Assembly: GCA_023431385.1 (NCBI GenBank)
Contig: JAEYWA010000153.1
Span: forward strand, 1 to 64,000
Source of the DNA: Bacillota bacterium
GTDB lineage: Bacteria; Bacillota; Clostridia; Acetivibrionales; DSM-1351
Reading direction: 5' to 3'
DNA length: 64,000 nucleotides
The position numbers and the translations under genes are program-made. Shown here piece by piece: positions 32,679 through 41,622 of this stretch (its first letter is position 1; the number at the start of each line of letters is the position of its first letter). The notes beneath the pieces were generated by a model. It saw only the letters and a program-made list of their open reading frames with translations. It was not told the DNA's origin and searched no databases.

Positions 32679-34454
32679 TCACCTGTTATTATCATTATCC
32701 TTTTCCTTTATTCTTTTTACTAATTCGCACACAACATTAATTCTTTTTAGCGGTGTCATGATGTAAAAACCTGATACATATTCGTATAATTTATTTATAC
32801 ATTCCATTGAGTATTTTATACCAAGTAATTCTGATTCTTCTCTATTCTTGTCACGGAAGCTTTCTATTATAGCTTCATCAATTTCTATTCCCGGAACCTC
32901 ATTATTTATAAACATTGCATTCTTATAGCCAACAATTGGCATAATCCCTGCAAACACCGGCACCTTCAGAACTTCAACTGCCTTAATTATGTTATTAACA
33001 GCATTTTGTGTATATGTAGCCTGAGTCAGGAAAAAGCTTATTCCATTTTCAAGCTTTTTTACAGAGCGTCTCAATTCGGCTTCAAAGTTTTGAGCATTTA
33101 CATTCAGGGCCCCCCCTATTTCAAAGCAAGCCTCTCCGAATACATTGGCATTTAGGCTTGTAACATAGTTTGCAAGATTTGTGGAGTTCATACTATAAAC
33201 GCCTTTGACGTCTTTTCTTTCGATGCTTGCAATAGGGTCGCCTGTGACAATAAGGATATTCCTGATACCCTCAATGTTCAGGCCCAACAGGGTGGCCTTT
33301 ATACCCAGTAAATTTTTGTCCCTGCAGGTTATATGAGGCATGGCAGGCAAGCCTGTTTCACGCTGCAATTTTGAGGCCATTATTGCACTATCTGCCCTGG
33401 CCTTGGCCAAGGGTGAGTCGGCAATGGTTATCATATCCGCCCCTGCACTTTTTAGAAGAAAGGTATCTCTTAGCATGTATTCCCAATTTATATCAAATGG
33501 GGGGTCTATTTCAACCAGAATTGGCTTTTTTTCGTCTGATAGCTTTCGAATCAGCGGTTTTTCGCCGCCTTCAGCAGCAATACCTATACTTAGTTGATTG
33601 GTACTATTTATTGTAAAACTCGCATTAGCAAGAAGCTTTGCTGTAACTGCAATGTGATGGGGAGTTGTTCCACAGCAACCACCGAGTATTTGAACCCCCA
33701 GGTTCTTCAACTCAAGCAGCTTTGTGGCGAAATATTCCGAATTGTCAATATAGACTGCTCTGCCCCGTTCAGAGGAAGGATAACCCGAATTAGGCATTAT
33801 AATCAACTTCCTGCCATTGAAATCCAACTGGCTGACCAGCCTGCACATATGGGCGGGGCCGCTGATACAGTTAAATCCACAGACATTAACAAGTCCGCTG
33901 CCGCTTACCTTTGCAAAAATGTCCTGATAATATAGTCCTTCCTTGGAATACCCGTCAGGGTAGACTGCAAAAGAGGCAATAATATTTGCTTCAGGTTTCT
34001 TTAACCTAATATATGCCGAGATCTCCAGGACAATTTCATACTGCGGAAAGGTTTCAAATAAAAATTTATCTGCACCACACTCAAGGAAAATATCCACCTG
34101 TCTTTTATATTCAGCTTCTTCATCTATCCCCTGTGTGGAAGGGATGGGACCAATATCCGCAAATACCGCGACCTCAGTGCTCCGAGCAGCACTGCAGGCT
34201 ATTTCCCAGCCCTTTCTTATTATCAGTTCAGCCTCTGACTGTTCGCATGACAAAGAAAACCTGTTGGCCGCAAAGGTATTGGTCTTGATAGCGTTAACGC
34301 CAGCATTGATGTATTCTTGATGTATTTCAAATATGGATTGACTATCGATAAGATTGGCAATCTCGCAAGGAATGTCCTTATTATACTTAGTAGAGTAATA
34401 CGTGCCCATGGCACCGTCAAACAGACAGATGTCCTTATTTTCAAATATATTCAT
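32679..34454 (-). CDS. Homocysteine S-methyltransferase / methylenetetrahydrofolate reductase fusion
   Basis: The 591-residue protein joins an N-terminal homocysteine methyltransferase barrel (about 1-285; Zn-ligand cysteines in VNVCGFNC and GGCCGTTPHHI) to a C-terminal MetF-like methylenetetrahydrofolate reductase (about 300-591; DMITIADSP, PHITCRDKN, ILIVTGDP). The same layout occurs in Bacillus YitJ. It has no cobalamin-binding domain. Role: methyl-group supply for methionine. ATG 34454 is preceded by AAAGGA at 10 bases; an open frame reaches 34559 but lacks homology. Promoter at 34531-34559. Confidence 0.9.
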   Translation of the reverse strand: MNIFENKDICLFDGAMGTYYSTKYNKDIPCEIANLIDSQSIFEIHQEYINAGVNAIKTNTFAANRFSLSCEQSEAELIIRKGWEIACSAARSTEVAVFADIGPIPSTQGIDEEAEYKRQVDIFLECGADKFLFETFPQYEIVLEISAYIRLKKPEANIIASFAVYPDGYSKEGLYYQDIFAKVSGSGLVNVCGFNCISGPAHMCRLVSQLDFNGRKLIIMPNSGYPSSERGRAVYIDNSEYFATKLLELKNLGVQILGGCCGTTPHHIAVTAKLLANASFTINSTNQLSIGIAAEGGEKPLIRKLSDEKKPILVEIDPPFDINWEYMLRDTFLLKSAGADMITIADSPLAKARADSAIMASKLQRETGLPAMPHITCRDKNLLGIKATLLGLNIEGIRNILIVTGDPIASIERKDVKGVYSMNSTNLANYVTSLNANVFGEACFEIGGALNVNAQNFEAELRRSVKKLENGISFFLTQATYTQNAVNNIIKAVEVLKVPVFAGIMPIVGYKNAMFINNEVPGIEIDEAIIESFRDKNREESELLGIKYSMECINKLYEYVSGFYIMTPLKRINVVCELVKRIKEKDNDNNR

Positions 34455-34530
34455 AACGTTAAAATCCTTTACGATAAACGGGATAAATGTCCGGGCCATC
34501 CAACAAATGCCTAGTAATATCCTTTGAAAT

Positions 34531-34559
34531 ATTATACTTTTACTTATTGTACCAGTCAA
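34531..34559 (-). promoter_or_regulatory. Promoter of the methyltransferase/reductase gene
   Basis: On the minus strand TTGACT (34559-34554), 17 bases, TATAAT (34536-34531). The leader of about 70 bases is too short for an S-box riboswitch and shows no such motif. Confidence 0.7.
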
Positions 34560-34647
34560 GGAATATGAATTGTATAAATATGTTGTAGTTTTGTGTAGAA
34601 GGGAGTAAAATTATGCTATGACATTTAGTAAGGGTGGGTGTATTTGT

Positions 34648-34824
34648 ATGGATATTGCAGCTTTATCTATTTTGAAGTCTCAGGCCGCTGTAAGTCAGAA
34701 GGTTGGTCTGGCCGTAACGAAACTGGCAATGAATACTGCCGAAGTGGATTCGGAAGCCCTGACCAAAATGATGGAACTCAGTGTAAATCCTCACGTAGGA
34801 AGTAATTTTGATCAAAGCGTTTAG
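34648..34824 (+). CDS. YjfB-like small putative motility protein
   Basis: The 58-residue protein (MDIAALSILKSQAAVSQKV... ending HVGSNFDQSV) matches the YjfB_motility type of short, helical, export-signal-free proteins found beside flagellar genes in Firmicutes; the function is unknown. AGGGTGGG lies 7 bases before ATG 34648; an upstream in-frame ATG at 34618 has no site. It stands alone here, followed by a hairpin at 34872-34900. The call rests on sequence resemblance recalled from the family. Confidence 0.7.
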   Translation: MDIAALSILKSQAAVSQKVGLAVTKLAMNTAEVDSEALTKMMELSVNPHVGSNFDQSV

Positions 34825-34871
34825 TAAAAGCTTTTAGTAAAAGCTTTTTGTAAAGTCTTTTCTCTTCTCTG

Positions 34872-34900
34872 TCGGGAATGTCCTTAACAGACATTCCCGA
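34872..34900 (+). terminator. Perfect 11-base-pair hairpin after the YjfB-like gene
   Basis: TCGGGAATGTC (34872-34882) and GACATTCCCGA (34890-34900) around CTTAACA, followed by TAACTTCATTTC on the plus strand. A good stem with a poor U tract. Just before it are tandem copies of TTTAGTAAAAGC. Confidence 0.6.
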
Positions 34901-34991
34901 TAACTTCATTTCGTTCCGGGAATTAATCTTGTGTTCATCATTTTTTACAAAAATAAAAGTTAAAAGCTCATAAATATTATTCAACTTTGCC

Positions 34992-35020
34992 TTGATAATT
35001 AAAAAAGCACAATGTATAAT
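34992..35020 (+). promoter_or_regulatory. Promoter of the TetR/DHA2 efflux unit
   Basis: TTGATA (34992-34997), 17 bases, TATAAT (35015-35020), with a palindromic operator overlapping its -10 box. Confidence 0.7.
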
Positions 35021-35033
35021 GAACATTGTTCAT
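35019..35033. promoter_or_regulatory. Palindromic operator ATGAAC-N3-GTTCAT
   Basis: Perfect six-base arms at 35019-35024 and 35028-35033 overlap the -10 box and start site of the promoter in front of the TetR gene. Wider arms ACAATG/CATTGT (35009-35014, 35024-35029) surround it. Likely bound by the TetR protein encoded directly downstream. Confidence 0.6.
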
Positions 35034-35049
35034 AAAAGGAGATGAATTA

Positions 35050-35625
35050 ATGCCAAAAACTTTAACAAATGTAAAAGAGGACATATTGGCCGTAACCCGA
35101 CAAATGATTAAGGAAAATGGATATTCCGAATTAAATATCAGAAATATTGCTTCAAGATGCGGTGTAGCAACCGGAACTGTTTATAATTATTACAGTTCCA
35201 AGGATGAAATCATTACTGAAATTCTTTTAACCGAGTGGAAACTCATGCTCAAAAGGATTGACCAAAATGCTAAAACTTCAACTTCTCCGACTATTGAAGG
35301 ACTGGAAGCCATTTATAAAGAGCTTAATAGTTTTATGATCAATGTTCATGGAAAATGGTTTCAGACTATTCAGTTAGTAAATATCGAGGATATAACCGTA
35401 AGTAAGTTAAGTGAGAAGAAAAAGCTGCTGAGGGATCAGATTTCCGAAAAAGTTTCAGCCCTGATAATTCCCGGAGGTGAGAAGAAATTAATTTCTCAGG
35501 AGATAACTGATATTTTCGATGTTATCTCACACCTTTTGATCTCATATTCCAATGAGAATGTAGACTTTAAAAAGCTAAAGCCTGCACTGGCTGCACTTGT
35601 AAATAGTATCCAGCGTCATGATTAA
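35050..35625 (+). CDS. TetR-family regulator of a drug-efflux gene
   Basis: The 191-residue protein has a TetR helix-turn-helix (YSELNIRNIASRCGVATGTVYNYYSSKDEI) and a C-terminal domain that fits the TetR_C_33-like/YbiH-type helical fold loosely. ATG 35050 has AAAGGAGATG just upstream. It precedes a DHA2-type efflux gene by about 110 bases on the same strand and is likely its repressor, with self-control through the palindrome at 35019-35033. The ligand is unknown. Confidence 0.88.
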   Translation: MPKTLTNVKEDILAVTRQMIKENGYSELNIRNIASRCGVATGTVYNYYSSKDEIITEILLTEWKLMLKRIDQNAKTSTSPTIEGLEAIYKELNSFMINVHGKWFQTIQLVNIEDITVSKLSEKKKLLRDQISEKVSALIIPGGEKKLISQEITDIFDVISHLLISYSNENVDFKKLKPALAALVNSIQRHD

Positions 35626-35687
35626 ATCAGCAGTTAGACTAATATGTACCAATGAGTATTAATACTACTTGATATGTAGAACAACTA

Positions 35688-35742
35688 ACATCAAAGGAGA
35701 CTTGTATATGATTGAACTTACATCAAAGGAGACTTGTATATG
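35688..35742 (+). repeat. Tandem duplication of ribosome site and start codon
   Basis: A 23-base segment containing AAGGAGA and ATATG occurs at 35688-35710 and again at 35720-35742, offset by 32 bases, with near-matching flanks. The first copy opens a 14-codon frame (MIELTSKETCIWMN, 35708-35752) that ends in another frame inside the efflux gene; the second copy starts the efflux protein at 35740. Confidence 0.8.
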
Positions 35743-37881
35743 GATGAACTAAAATCAAATGTAAAACCAAAACTGGGGATGATAATGTTCCTTTATATGC
35801 TCGGCATATTCATGGGAGCAATAGACACAGGAATAGTAACTCCTGCCAGAACTGTAATACAGGCCAATCTTGGAGTTGAAGACAAGCTCGGGATATGGAT
35901 GATCACAATTTTTACCCTTGCTTATGCAGCTTCTATTCCTATATCGGGTAAAATAGCGGATAGAATAGGAAGAAAGTATGTTTATATTGTATGTATAACT
36001 TTATTCGGACTTGGTTCTCTTATTTGCGGTCTTTCATCCAACTTCGCCAGCTTCCCCATGCTTCTTGTGGGACGTGTTATACAAGCCATAGGCGGCGGCG
36101 GAATTATGCCTATAGCAAATGCAGAATTCGGCACAACCTTTCCGGAAGAAAAAAGAGGAATGGCACTTGGCCTTTTAGGAGGAGTCTATGGCCTGGCAAA
36201 TATACTTGGTTCTTCACTTGGAAGTGCTATTCTTGATATATTCGGTATAGAAAATTGGCAGTTTTTATTTTATATCAACCTACCAATCAGCTTAGTAATA
36301 ATTATATTCGGAATATTATTTCTACCTGTTAACAAAACTACCGAAAAGCCTGGTAAAATCGACATCTGGGGTACAGTTGTCATTGTAGCTATGATCCTGG
36401 CTCTTATCTATGGACTTAAAAATATAGACTTTTTCAATTTTACCAGTACTTTAAAATCTGTAAAAGTTTATCCTTTCCTTATTGGCTTTGCTTTACTATT
36501 GCCGATATTTATATTAATTGAGAAACGTGCACAGGACCCTATTCTCAATCTAAAGTACTTTACCTCCCCAAAGATACTTATAACACTTGTAGTAAGTTTC
36601 TTTGTAGGTGTTTGTATGATGGGTATGATTTTTGTACCTCAATTTTCGGAAAATTCCCTTAGTATTGCAACCGGTAAAGGAGGTTACTTCGTTACAATTC
36701 TCGGTCTATTCACCGCAATAGGAGCGCCTATGAGCGGAAAACTGGTAGATAAGTACGGTGCTGGAAAAATACTCTCCGGAGGGTTTATAGTATCACTAAT
36801 AGGTTCCCTGTTTCTGGCGTTTGTAGCAACCAATATCAACAATCTGACTACCGTTTTGGTAAGCCTTGCCCTTATCGGCACAGGCCTGGGTTTTGTAATG
36901 GGTTCACCGTTAAACTATATGATGTTGGGCAATACCAGGAAGGAACAAGCCAACTCGGCACTTGCAACTCTATCCCTTGTCAGGTCAATCGGAACGGTAA
37001 TAGCTCCATCAATAATGATAGGTTTTATTGCACAGGCTGGTATTGTTGCTCAGGACCAATTGATGGGTCTCCTTCCTCAGCCAACTGCCCCTGAGTTGAC
37101 TCAGGCAGTTGAGTTGAATAAGACCTTCGAAGAAATGAAAAAGGATCCAAGAATGGCTGAAATGCTCAAGGATGTTAATATTCCAGATTTGAACAATACA
37201 AGCAATATGAATTTTGACATGAAAAGCGGAGAAGGACTGCCTGCTAACCTTGTTAAGTCCATGCAATCTGCTGATGTGACAAATATAGTAGATAAGGCCA
37301 AGGAGATTGCTGTATATATGTTTGACAAAAATACTCCTGCAGTTATAGAAAAGATACAATCGGGTATTCAGCAAGGTATTGACGGCATGAACCAGGGAAT
37401 TACAGGAATTGATACCGCCTTATCGCAAATGGGAGCCGGTACCGGAAAGAGTGTCGTTGCACAAGGTTCAGATACAAAGACTTCCAGAGCTAATGAAAAG
37501 GATCAGGGTAGTGCAGGTCAGTCTCATGGTGGTATGGGCTCACCTCAGGGAATGCAGGGCCAGCTCGGTCAACCAGGTCAATCGGGTCAGCAGAATATGG
37601 CTGCCGCAGTTGCTGGTATGAAGGCTCAAAGAGTTAAAATGGCCGATACCGTAAGCAAAATGGAAGAATTAAAAAATTCGATTCCCGCTGCCTTTGAACA
37701 ATCAAAAAAAGATTATCTTAATAAAATAGACACACTTAAACCTCAAATTGAGGAATCCTTCCAGGATTCATTGAGTGAGGGGTTCAAGCAAATGTATTTG
37801 ACTGTATCAGTTTTCTGCGTCCTATCAATTCTTCTGCTTTTGATGTACCGTGAACCTGTAAAAACAGAACTGAAAAACTGA
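35740..37881 (+). CDS. DHA2-type MFS efflux pump with large extracytoplasmic insert
   Basis: The 713-residue protein has 13 membrane segments of an EmrB/QacA-type 14-segment drug:proton antiporter in its first 445 residues (AIDTGIVTPARTVIQ, GKIADRIGRKYVY, GRVIQAIGGGGIMPI). A soluble region of about 210 residues follows (450-680; helical, then rich in Gly, Gln and Met, GQSHGGMGSPQG, then coiled), and then a last segment, YLTVSVFCVLSILLLLMY. Family members usually have 470-520 residues. The insert should face outside the membrane between segments 13 and 14. ATG 35740 has AAGGAGA 7 bases upstream. Confidence 0.88.
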   Translation: MDELKSNVKPKLGMIMFLYMLGIFMGAIDTGIVTPARTVIQANLGVEDKLGIWMITIFTLAYAASIPISGKIADRIGRKYVYIVCITLFGLGSLICGLSSNFASFPMLLVGRVIQAIGGGGIMPIANAEFGTTFPEEKRGMALGLLGGVYGLANILGSSLGSAILDIFGIENWQFLFYINLPISLVIIIFGILFLPVNKTTEKPGKIDIWGTVVIVAMILALIYGLKNIDFFNFTSTLKSVKVYPFLIGFALLLPIFILIEKRAQDPILNLKYFTSPKILITLVVSFFVGVCMMGMIFVPQFSENSLSIATGKGGYFVTILGLFTAIGAPMSGKLVDKYGAGKILSGGFIVSLIGSLFLAFVATNINNLTTVLVSLALIGTGLGFVMGSPLNYMMLGNTRKEQANSALATLSLVRSIGTVIAPSIMIGFIAQAGIVAQDQLMGLLPQPTAPELTQAVELNKTFEEMKKDPRMAEMLKDVNIPDLNNTSNMNFDMKSGEGLPANLVKSMQSADVTNIVDKAKEIAVYMFDKNTPAVIEKIQSGIQQGIDGMNQGITGIDTALSQMGAGTGKSVVAQGSDTKTSRANEKDQGSAGQSHGGMGSPQGMQGQLGQPGQSGQQNMAAAVAGMKAQRVKMADTVSKMEELKNSIPAAFEQSKKDYLNKIDTLKPQIEESFQDSLSEGFKQMYLTVSVFCVLSILLLLMYREPVKTELKN

Positions 37882-37903
37882 TAAATAAGAGTAATAAATG
37901 TAT

Positions 37904-37935
37904 AAGGCTGACCATGGAAAAACCTGGTCAGCCTT
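37904..37935. terminator. Bidirectional intrinsic terminator
   Basis: AAGGCTGACCA (37904-37914) and TGGTCAGCCTT (37925-37935), a perfect 11-base-pair stem with a ten-base loop, followed by TTTATAATTT on the plus strand and TATACATTTATT on the minus strand. It separates the efflux gene from the convergent cell-wall operon. Confidence 0.85.
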
Positions 37936-38002
37936 TATAATTTGTGCCATAAGCACATTTTATTTATTATAATAAAGAATATTTAGCGTGTAAAAAGGTT
38001 CA

Positions 38003-39412
38003 CTATTTAAAGTATTTCCTCATAACCTGTGAGGATATTTTAGACGCTGCTGTTCCACCGTATCCGCCTTCCTCAACAATTACCGCTATTGCTATTTCGG
38101 GTTTTTTATAAGGTGCAAATCCTATAAACCAGCTGTGAGGCGTTTTACTCTCGATGTGCTGGGCCGTACCGGTCTTACCGCAGACCTGTACCCCGCTTAT
38201 CCGGGCATTTGTTCCTGTACCCTTCGACACTACTTCTCTCATATATTTTCCGATTTCAGCGGCATACTCCTGTGAGGTCACCTGTGCAAGCACAGACGGG
38301 CTTGACACCTTAATAGTCTTACCGCTGAAATCAACAACTTTACCCACCAGAGTAGGCTTCAGCATAATTCCGTCATTTGCAATAGTTTGAGCTACCAGAG
38401 CCATCTGCACAGGTGTTGCCAGTATTTCAGCCTGTCCGATTCCAGTTTGAGCAAGATTACCCTTTTCGGAAGCATTATATTGCGGGAACCTGCTGTTGTC
38501 TACTATTATTCCGTCAGCTGGGACATTCCGGTTAAATCCGAAGGCTTCAGCTGTTTTAAAGAGATCCTTTCCAAGTCTCATTCCAAGATCCCCAAAAAAG
38601 ACATTACTGGATTTTATCATGGCCTGTTCAAAATTAATTTTGCCCAGAGCCTTTCCCTTATCATTACTCAGTGTGTAATCTTCGCCAATTACCAGTTTAC
38701 CTTCATCATTAAAGGTTTCTTCACCAATACCATCTATGTTTTCCAGGGCACTTATACCTGTTACAACCTTAAAGGTTGACCCCGGGGGATACAGTCCTGA
38801 AACAGACCTGTTCAGCAGAGGCCGCTGCTTATTGGAATTTAGGCTTTCCCAGTCTCTGCTTAGATGGTTCGGATCAAAGGAAGGCTTTGATACCATGGCA
38901 AGAATTTCACCTGTATCAACCTTTAGCACTACAACTGAACCTCTTGAAGACCCGAGGGCGCTATAAGCCGTTTGCTGAAGTGCATAATCCAGCGTTGTAT
39001 GCACATCATCGCCTTTTTTATCTACTTCCTTAAAGCCATTTCCCACCCATGCCAGGAACGAGGCCGATATATTGCTTGACAAGTACCGGTCGTAAAGATT
39101 CTCGAGACCGGATATGCCATATTGGGAATCATAATAGCCCAATACATGGGCAGTTGCAGCTCCTCCCTTATATTTTCTCTTATATTGATTGTTCTTAGCT
39201 TTTTCACTTACAGATAGTTCTTTGCCGTTTCTGTCAAGAATGGTGCCTCTTACAACTTTATTTCTAACGTCCCACATTCTTTTATTATCAGGTCTAGTGG
39301 ATATTTCAGGTCCTCTGAAAAGCGTAAAATACGAAAGATAGCTTATAAGTACCACAAAAACTATAAGGAAAATAATCATTACCCGTTTTATGTTAGTTGT
39401 CAGATTATCCAT
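38003..39412 (-). CDS. pbpA: Class B penicillin-binding protein (transpeptidase)
   Basis: The 469-residue protein has an N-terminal membrane anchor (about 10-32), a dimerisation-type domain and a transpeptidase domain with active-site STFK (Ser212), SSN in AMIKSSNVFFGDL and KTG in VCGKTGTAQH. It cross-links peptidoglycan. At 469 residues it is short for PBP2/FtsI and resembles the PbpA/Pbp2 type encoded with FHA and RodA genes in Actinobacteria and Clostridia. AAGGTG lies 5 bases before the ATG. It is the last gene of the FHA-RodA-PBP set; the gap to the RodA-like gene is about 50 bases. Confidence 0.93.
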   Translation of the reverse strand: MDNLTTNIKRVMIIFLIVFVVLISYLSYFTLFRGPEISTRPDNKRMWDVRNKVVRGTILDRNGKELSVSEKAKNNQYKRKYKGGAATAHVLGYYDSQYGISGLENLYDRYLSSNISASFLAWVGNGFKEVDKKGDDVHTTLDYALQQTAYSALGSSRGSVVVLKVDTGEILAMVSKPSFDPNHLSRDWESLNSNKQRPLLNRSVSGLYPPGSTFKVVTGISALENIDGIGEETFNDEGKLVIGEDYTLSNDKGKALGKINFEQAMIKSSNVFFGDLGMRLGKDLFKTAEAFGFNRNVPADGIIVDNSRFPQYNASEKGNLAQTGIGQAEILATPVQMALVAQTIANDGIMLKPTLVGKVVDFSGKTIKVSSPSVLAQVTSQEYAAEIGKYMREVVSKGTGTNARISGVQVCGKTGTAQHIESKTPHSWFIGFAPYKKPEIAIAVIVEEGGYGGTAASKISSQVMRKYFK

Positions 39413-39461
39413 TTTATCACCTTCATATTACTTTTTACTCATAATAGTCTTCGGTTTCCTT

Positions 39462-40667
39462 TTATATTTCTTCGTCTCCCTCGGAAACCTTTTGAATTAT
39501 GCTCAAGGCTAAAAAGCTTATGAGCAGAGACGTTCCTCCATAACTCACAAAAGGCAGAGTTATACCAGTTAACGGAATAAAACCTGTTACTCCACCTACA
39601 ATTACAAGTGTCTGTGTGGCTATCATAACGCTCAATCCCGCCGTTAACAGCTTTGTAAAATTATTCTCTGCATGTATTGCACTCCTGATTGATCTGTAGA
39701 ACAGGAGAAAATGTAAAATTAAAATGGCAAGGCCCATCAACAGTCCCATTTCCTCACAAATAACAGAGAATATAAAATCCGACTCATTTACCGCTACATA
39801 CCCGGGATGTCCCATACCCAGGCCTCTTCCGAAGAGCCCCCCCATTGCAATAGCGTACATAGACTGTACCAACTGGTAGCTCTCGTTATAGACATAATCC
39901 CATGGATTGAGCCAAATCATAAAGCGTCTTCTGATATGTCCAAAAATAGCATAACTGGCTGCTCCGCCCGCACCGAACAATCCAAGAGAAATAAGAACAT
40001 ACAGTTTTTTTGAGGTTGCCAGATAAACCATAGTTACCGATACGGCAAAGATAATCAATGCAGTACCAAGATCCCTCTGCAATACCATAAAGCCCAGTGA
40101 GACAATAATGGCAATCCCCGGTTCTATAAGTTGCTTCCTTGAAGTTATATCCGACAGTGCTGTTGAAAGGTATAATATAAGAAATATTTTTCCAAATTCA
40201 GAGGGTTGAAACCCGTACGGACCAATTTTAACCCAATTCTTTGCACCAAGTATTTCAACTCCTATAAAAGTTGCCATCGCCATAAAAATTATTGTTCCTG
40301 CAAGGAATAAATACTTATACTTTGCATATTTAATCAGACCCTTTTTAAGATAAAGTACTACAAAAAGAAACATTACAATGCCTATCACAAGCCAAACAAG
40401 CTGCTTTAAGGCTATTGTTTTATTTAGTCTAAACAGCATAATCAATCCGATAGAGCACAGCAGAACAGCAAGCAAAAATATAAGCCTGTCCCCCATTGGA
40501 TAATACTTTTTCAGCACCCAGGAGGTTACCGCTATAATTACTGTTATTACCGCCCAAAACACGCCTGCCATTGGATCTATTGGTTTGCTTAAAAAAGCAA
40601 GATTCAGGAAACCAAAGAATACAAATAAATATATAAAGAATTGCAGTTTTTTTAATCGTTTAGTCAT
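39462..40667 (-). CDS. RodA/FtsW/SpoVE-type peptidoglycan glycosyltransferase
   Basis: The 401-residue protein has about 10 membrane segments and SEDS motifs (GYGFQPSEFGKI, QRDLGTALI, ESDFIFSVICEEMGLL, TGITLPFVSYGGTSLL). SEDS proteins polymerise lipid II and work with a class B penicillin-binding protein, here the next gene. FtsW, RodA and SpoVE cannot be separated by eye. ATG 40667 with AGGTG 9 bases upstream is used; a GTG at 40679 directly follows the FHA gene's stop and is also possible. Confidence 0.92.
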   Translation of the reverse strand: MTKRLKKLQFFIYLFVFFGFLNLAFLSKPIDPMAGVFWAVITVIIAVTSWVLKKYYPMGDRLIFLLAVLLCSIGLIMLFRLNKTIALKQLVWLVIGIVMFLFVVLYLKKGLIKYAKYKYLFLAGTIIFMAMATFIGVEILGAKNWVKIGPYGFQPSEFGKIFLILYLSTALSDITSRKQLIEPGIAIIVSLGFMVLQRDLGTALIIFAVSVTMVYLATSKKLYVLISLGLFGAGGAASYAIFGHIRRRFMIWLNPWDYVYNESYQLVQSMYAIAMGGLFGRGLGMGHPGYVAVNESDFIFSVICEEMGLLMGLAILILHFLLFYRSIRSAIHAENNFTKLLTAGLSVMIATQTLVIVGGVTGFIPLTGITLPFVSYGGTSLLISFLALSIIQKVSEGDEEI

Positions 40668-40679
40668 GTCAGAAAGCAC

Positions 40680-41129
40680 CTACTCGTCATCTGTTACTAA
40701 AAGCAAGGTTTTGGATATACTGATCTCATCTCCGGGTTGAAGACTTTTCTTATCCACCATAATTCCGTTTATGAAAGTCCCGTTGGTAGAATTAAGGTCC
40801 TCCAGCATATATCGTCCATCTTCAAAGTATATTTTCGCATGATAGTTTGAAACAGACGGCGAAGGCAGTATCATCTGGTTATTCTTATTTCTTCCAATTG
40901 TCAGCTTATTGCCTATGGGTACAATATCTCCTTCAACAAAATTGCCACCATCTCCGGGATAAACAAGTTTTAATTTCCATCCAAGATTGCTACCACCCTT
41001 TACTACTCCCCTTTTAATGTCTCTAGACATTATTTTAAGGGCTGAAACAATAATTATATATATAATAACAATAAGTATTATTTTAAAAAATACCCCAAAA
41101 AAGCTTAAATCCAACAGATTGAAATTCAT
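40680..41129 (-). CDS. Membrane-anchored FHA-domain protein
   Basis: The 149-residue protein has one N-terminal membrane segment (about 10-32) and a cytoplasmic FHA domain (about 60-145) with the phosphothreonine-binding pattern IGRNKNNQMILPSPSVSNYHA, then EDLNSTNGTFING. FHA domains bind phosphothreonine peptides from Hanks-type kinases. No such kinase or phosphatase is in the window, so the partner lies elsewhere. GAGGAGG lies 5 bases before ATG 41129. It heads the cell-wall operon from the promoter at 41158-41186. Confidence 0.9.
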   Translation of the reverse strand: MNFNLLDLSFFGVFFKIILIVIIYIIIVSALKIMSRDIKRGVVKGGSNLGWKLKLVYPGDGGNFVEGDIVPIGNKLTIGRNKNNQMILPSPSVSNYHAKIYFEDGRYMLEDLNSTNGTFINGIMVDKKSLQPGDEISISKTLLLVTDDE

Positions 41130-41157
41130 AAAAACCTCCTCAAATCCGGTTTTATCT

Positions 41158-41186
41158 ATTATATACAAATACTCGGAATTTTACAA
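41158..41186 (-). promoter_or_regulatory. Promoter of the FHA-RodA-PBP operon
   Basis: On the minus strand TTGTAA (41186-41181), 17 bases, TATAAT (41163-41158), about 30 bases before the start codon. Confidence 0.65.
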
Positions 41187-41245
41187 ATCGACGGGGTTCT
41201 TATTAAACTATATTAATAGTAGTGAAATTACTTTACATAAATAAA

Positions 41246-41274
41246 GACGGAAAATCTTTTTGGGATTTTCCGTC
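41246..41274 (-). terminator. Intrinsic terminator after ppnP
   Basis: GACGGAAAATC (41246-41256) and GATTTTCCGTC (41264-41274), a perfect 11-base-pair stem, followed on the minus strand by TTTATTTATG. Confidence 0.85.
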
Positions 41275-41307
41275 TACTCCGGGATTATTGTTTTAGAATT
41301 AAATTCT

Positions 41308-41622
41308 TTATTTTACATATGAACAGCAATAATCAGCAAGTTCCTGAACTTTTAGTTTAAATTTGGAATCCGCCCTAACTTCAAAGGATTGTCCTCCCTC
41401 AACAATCTTCCAGTTCTCTTCACCAGGAAGAAGGACTTCCAGCTTACCTGCCAATATCTCCATAATTTCCTTGTCGGCTGTACCGAATTCATACTCTCCT
41501 GGCATCATAATACCAAGTGTCTTTCTCTCACCATTTGCAAAAATAACTGTTCTGCTTGTAACCTTACCTTCAAAATACACATTAGCCTTCTTAACAACAC
41601 TGACATTTTCATATATACTCAT
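41308..41622 (-). CDS. ppnP: Pyrimidine/purine nucleoside phosphorylase
   Basis: The 104-residue protein is a small cupin of the PpnP/YaiE type (formerly DUF1255): [45 protein letters not shown] and the closing [17 protein letters not shown]. The family catalyses phosphorolysis of several nucleosides to free base and ribose 1-phosphate. Length equals the family norm (about 94-105). It is a single gene with its own terminator. Confidence 0.9.
   Translation of the reverse strand: MSIYENVSVVKKANVYFEGKVTSRTVIFANGERKTLGIMMPGEYEFGTADKEIMEILAGKLEVLLPGEENWKIVEGGQSFEVRADSKFKLKVQELADYCCSYVK

Noticed and set aside
34455..34617. S-box (SAM) riboswitch before the methionine-pathway fusion gene
   Set aside because: The leader from the predicted start is only about 70 bases and has no S-box core sequences.
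34778..35026. Minus-strand 82-codon frame between the YjfB-like and TetR genes
   Set aside because: It runs antisense through a hairpin and the promoter/operator of the TetR gene and matches no family.
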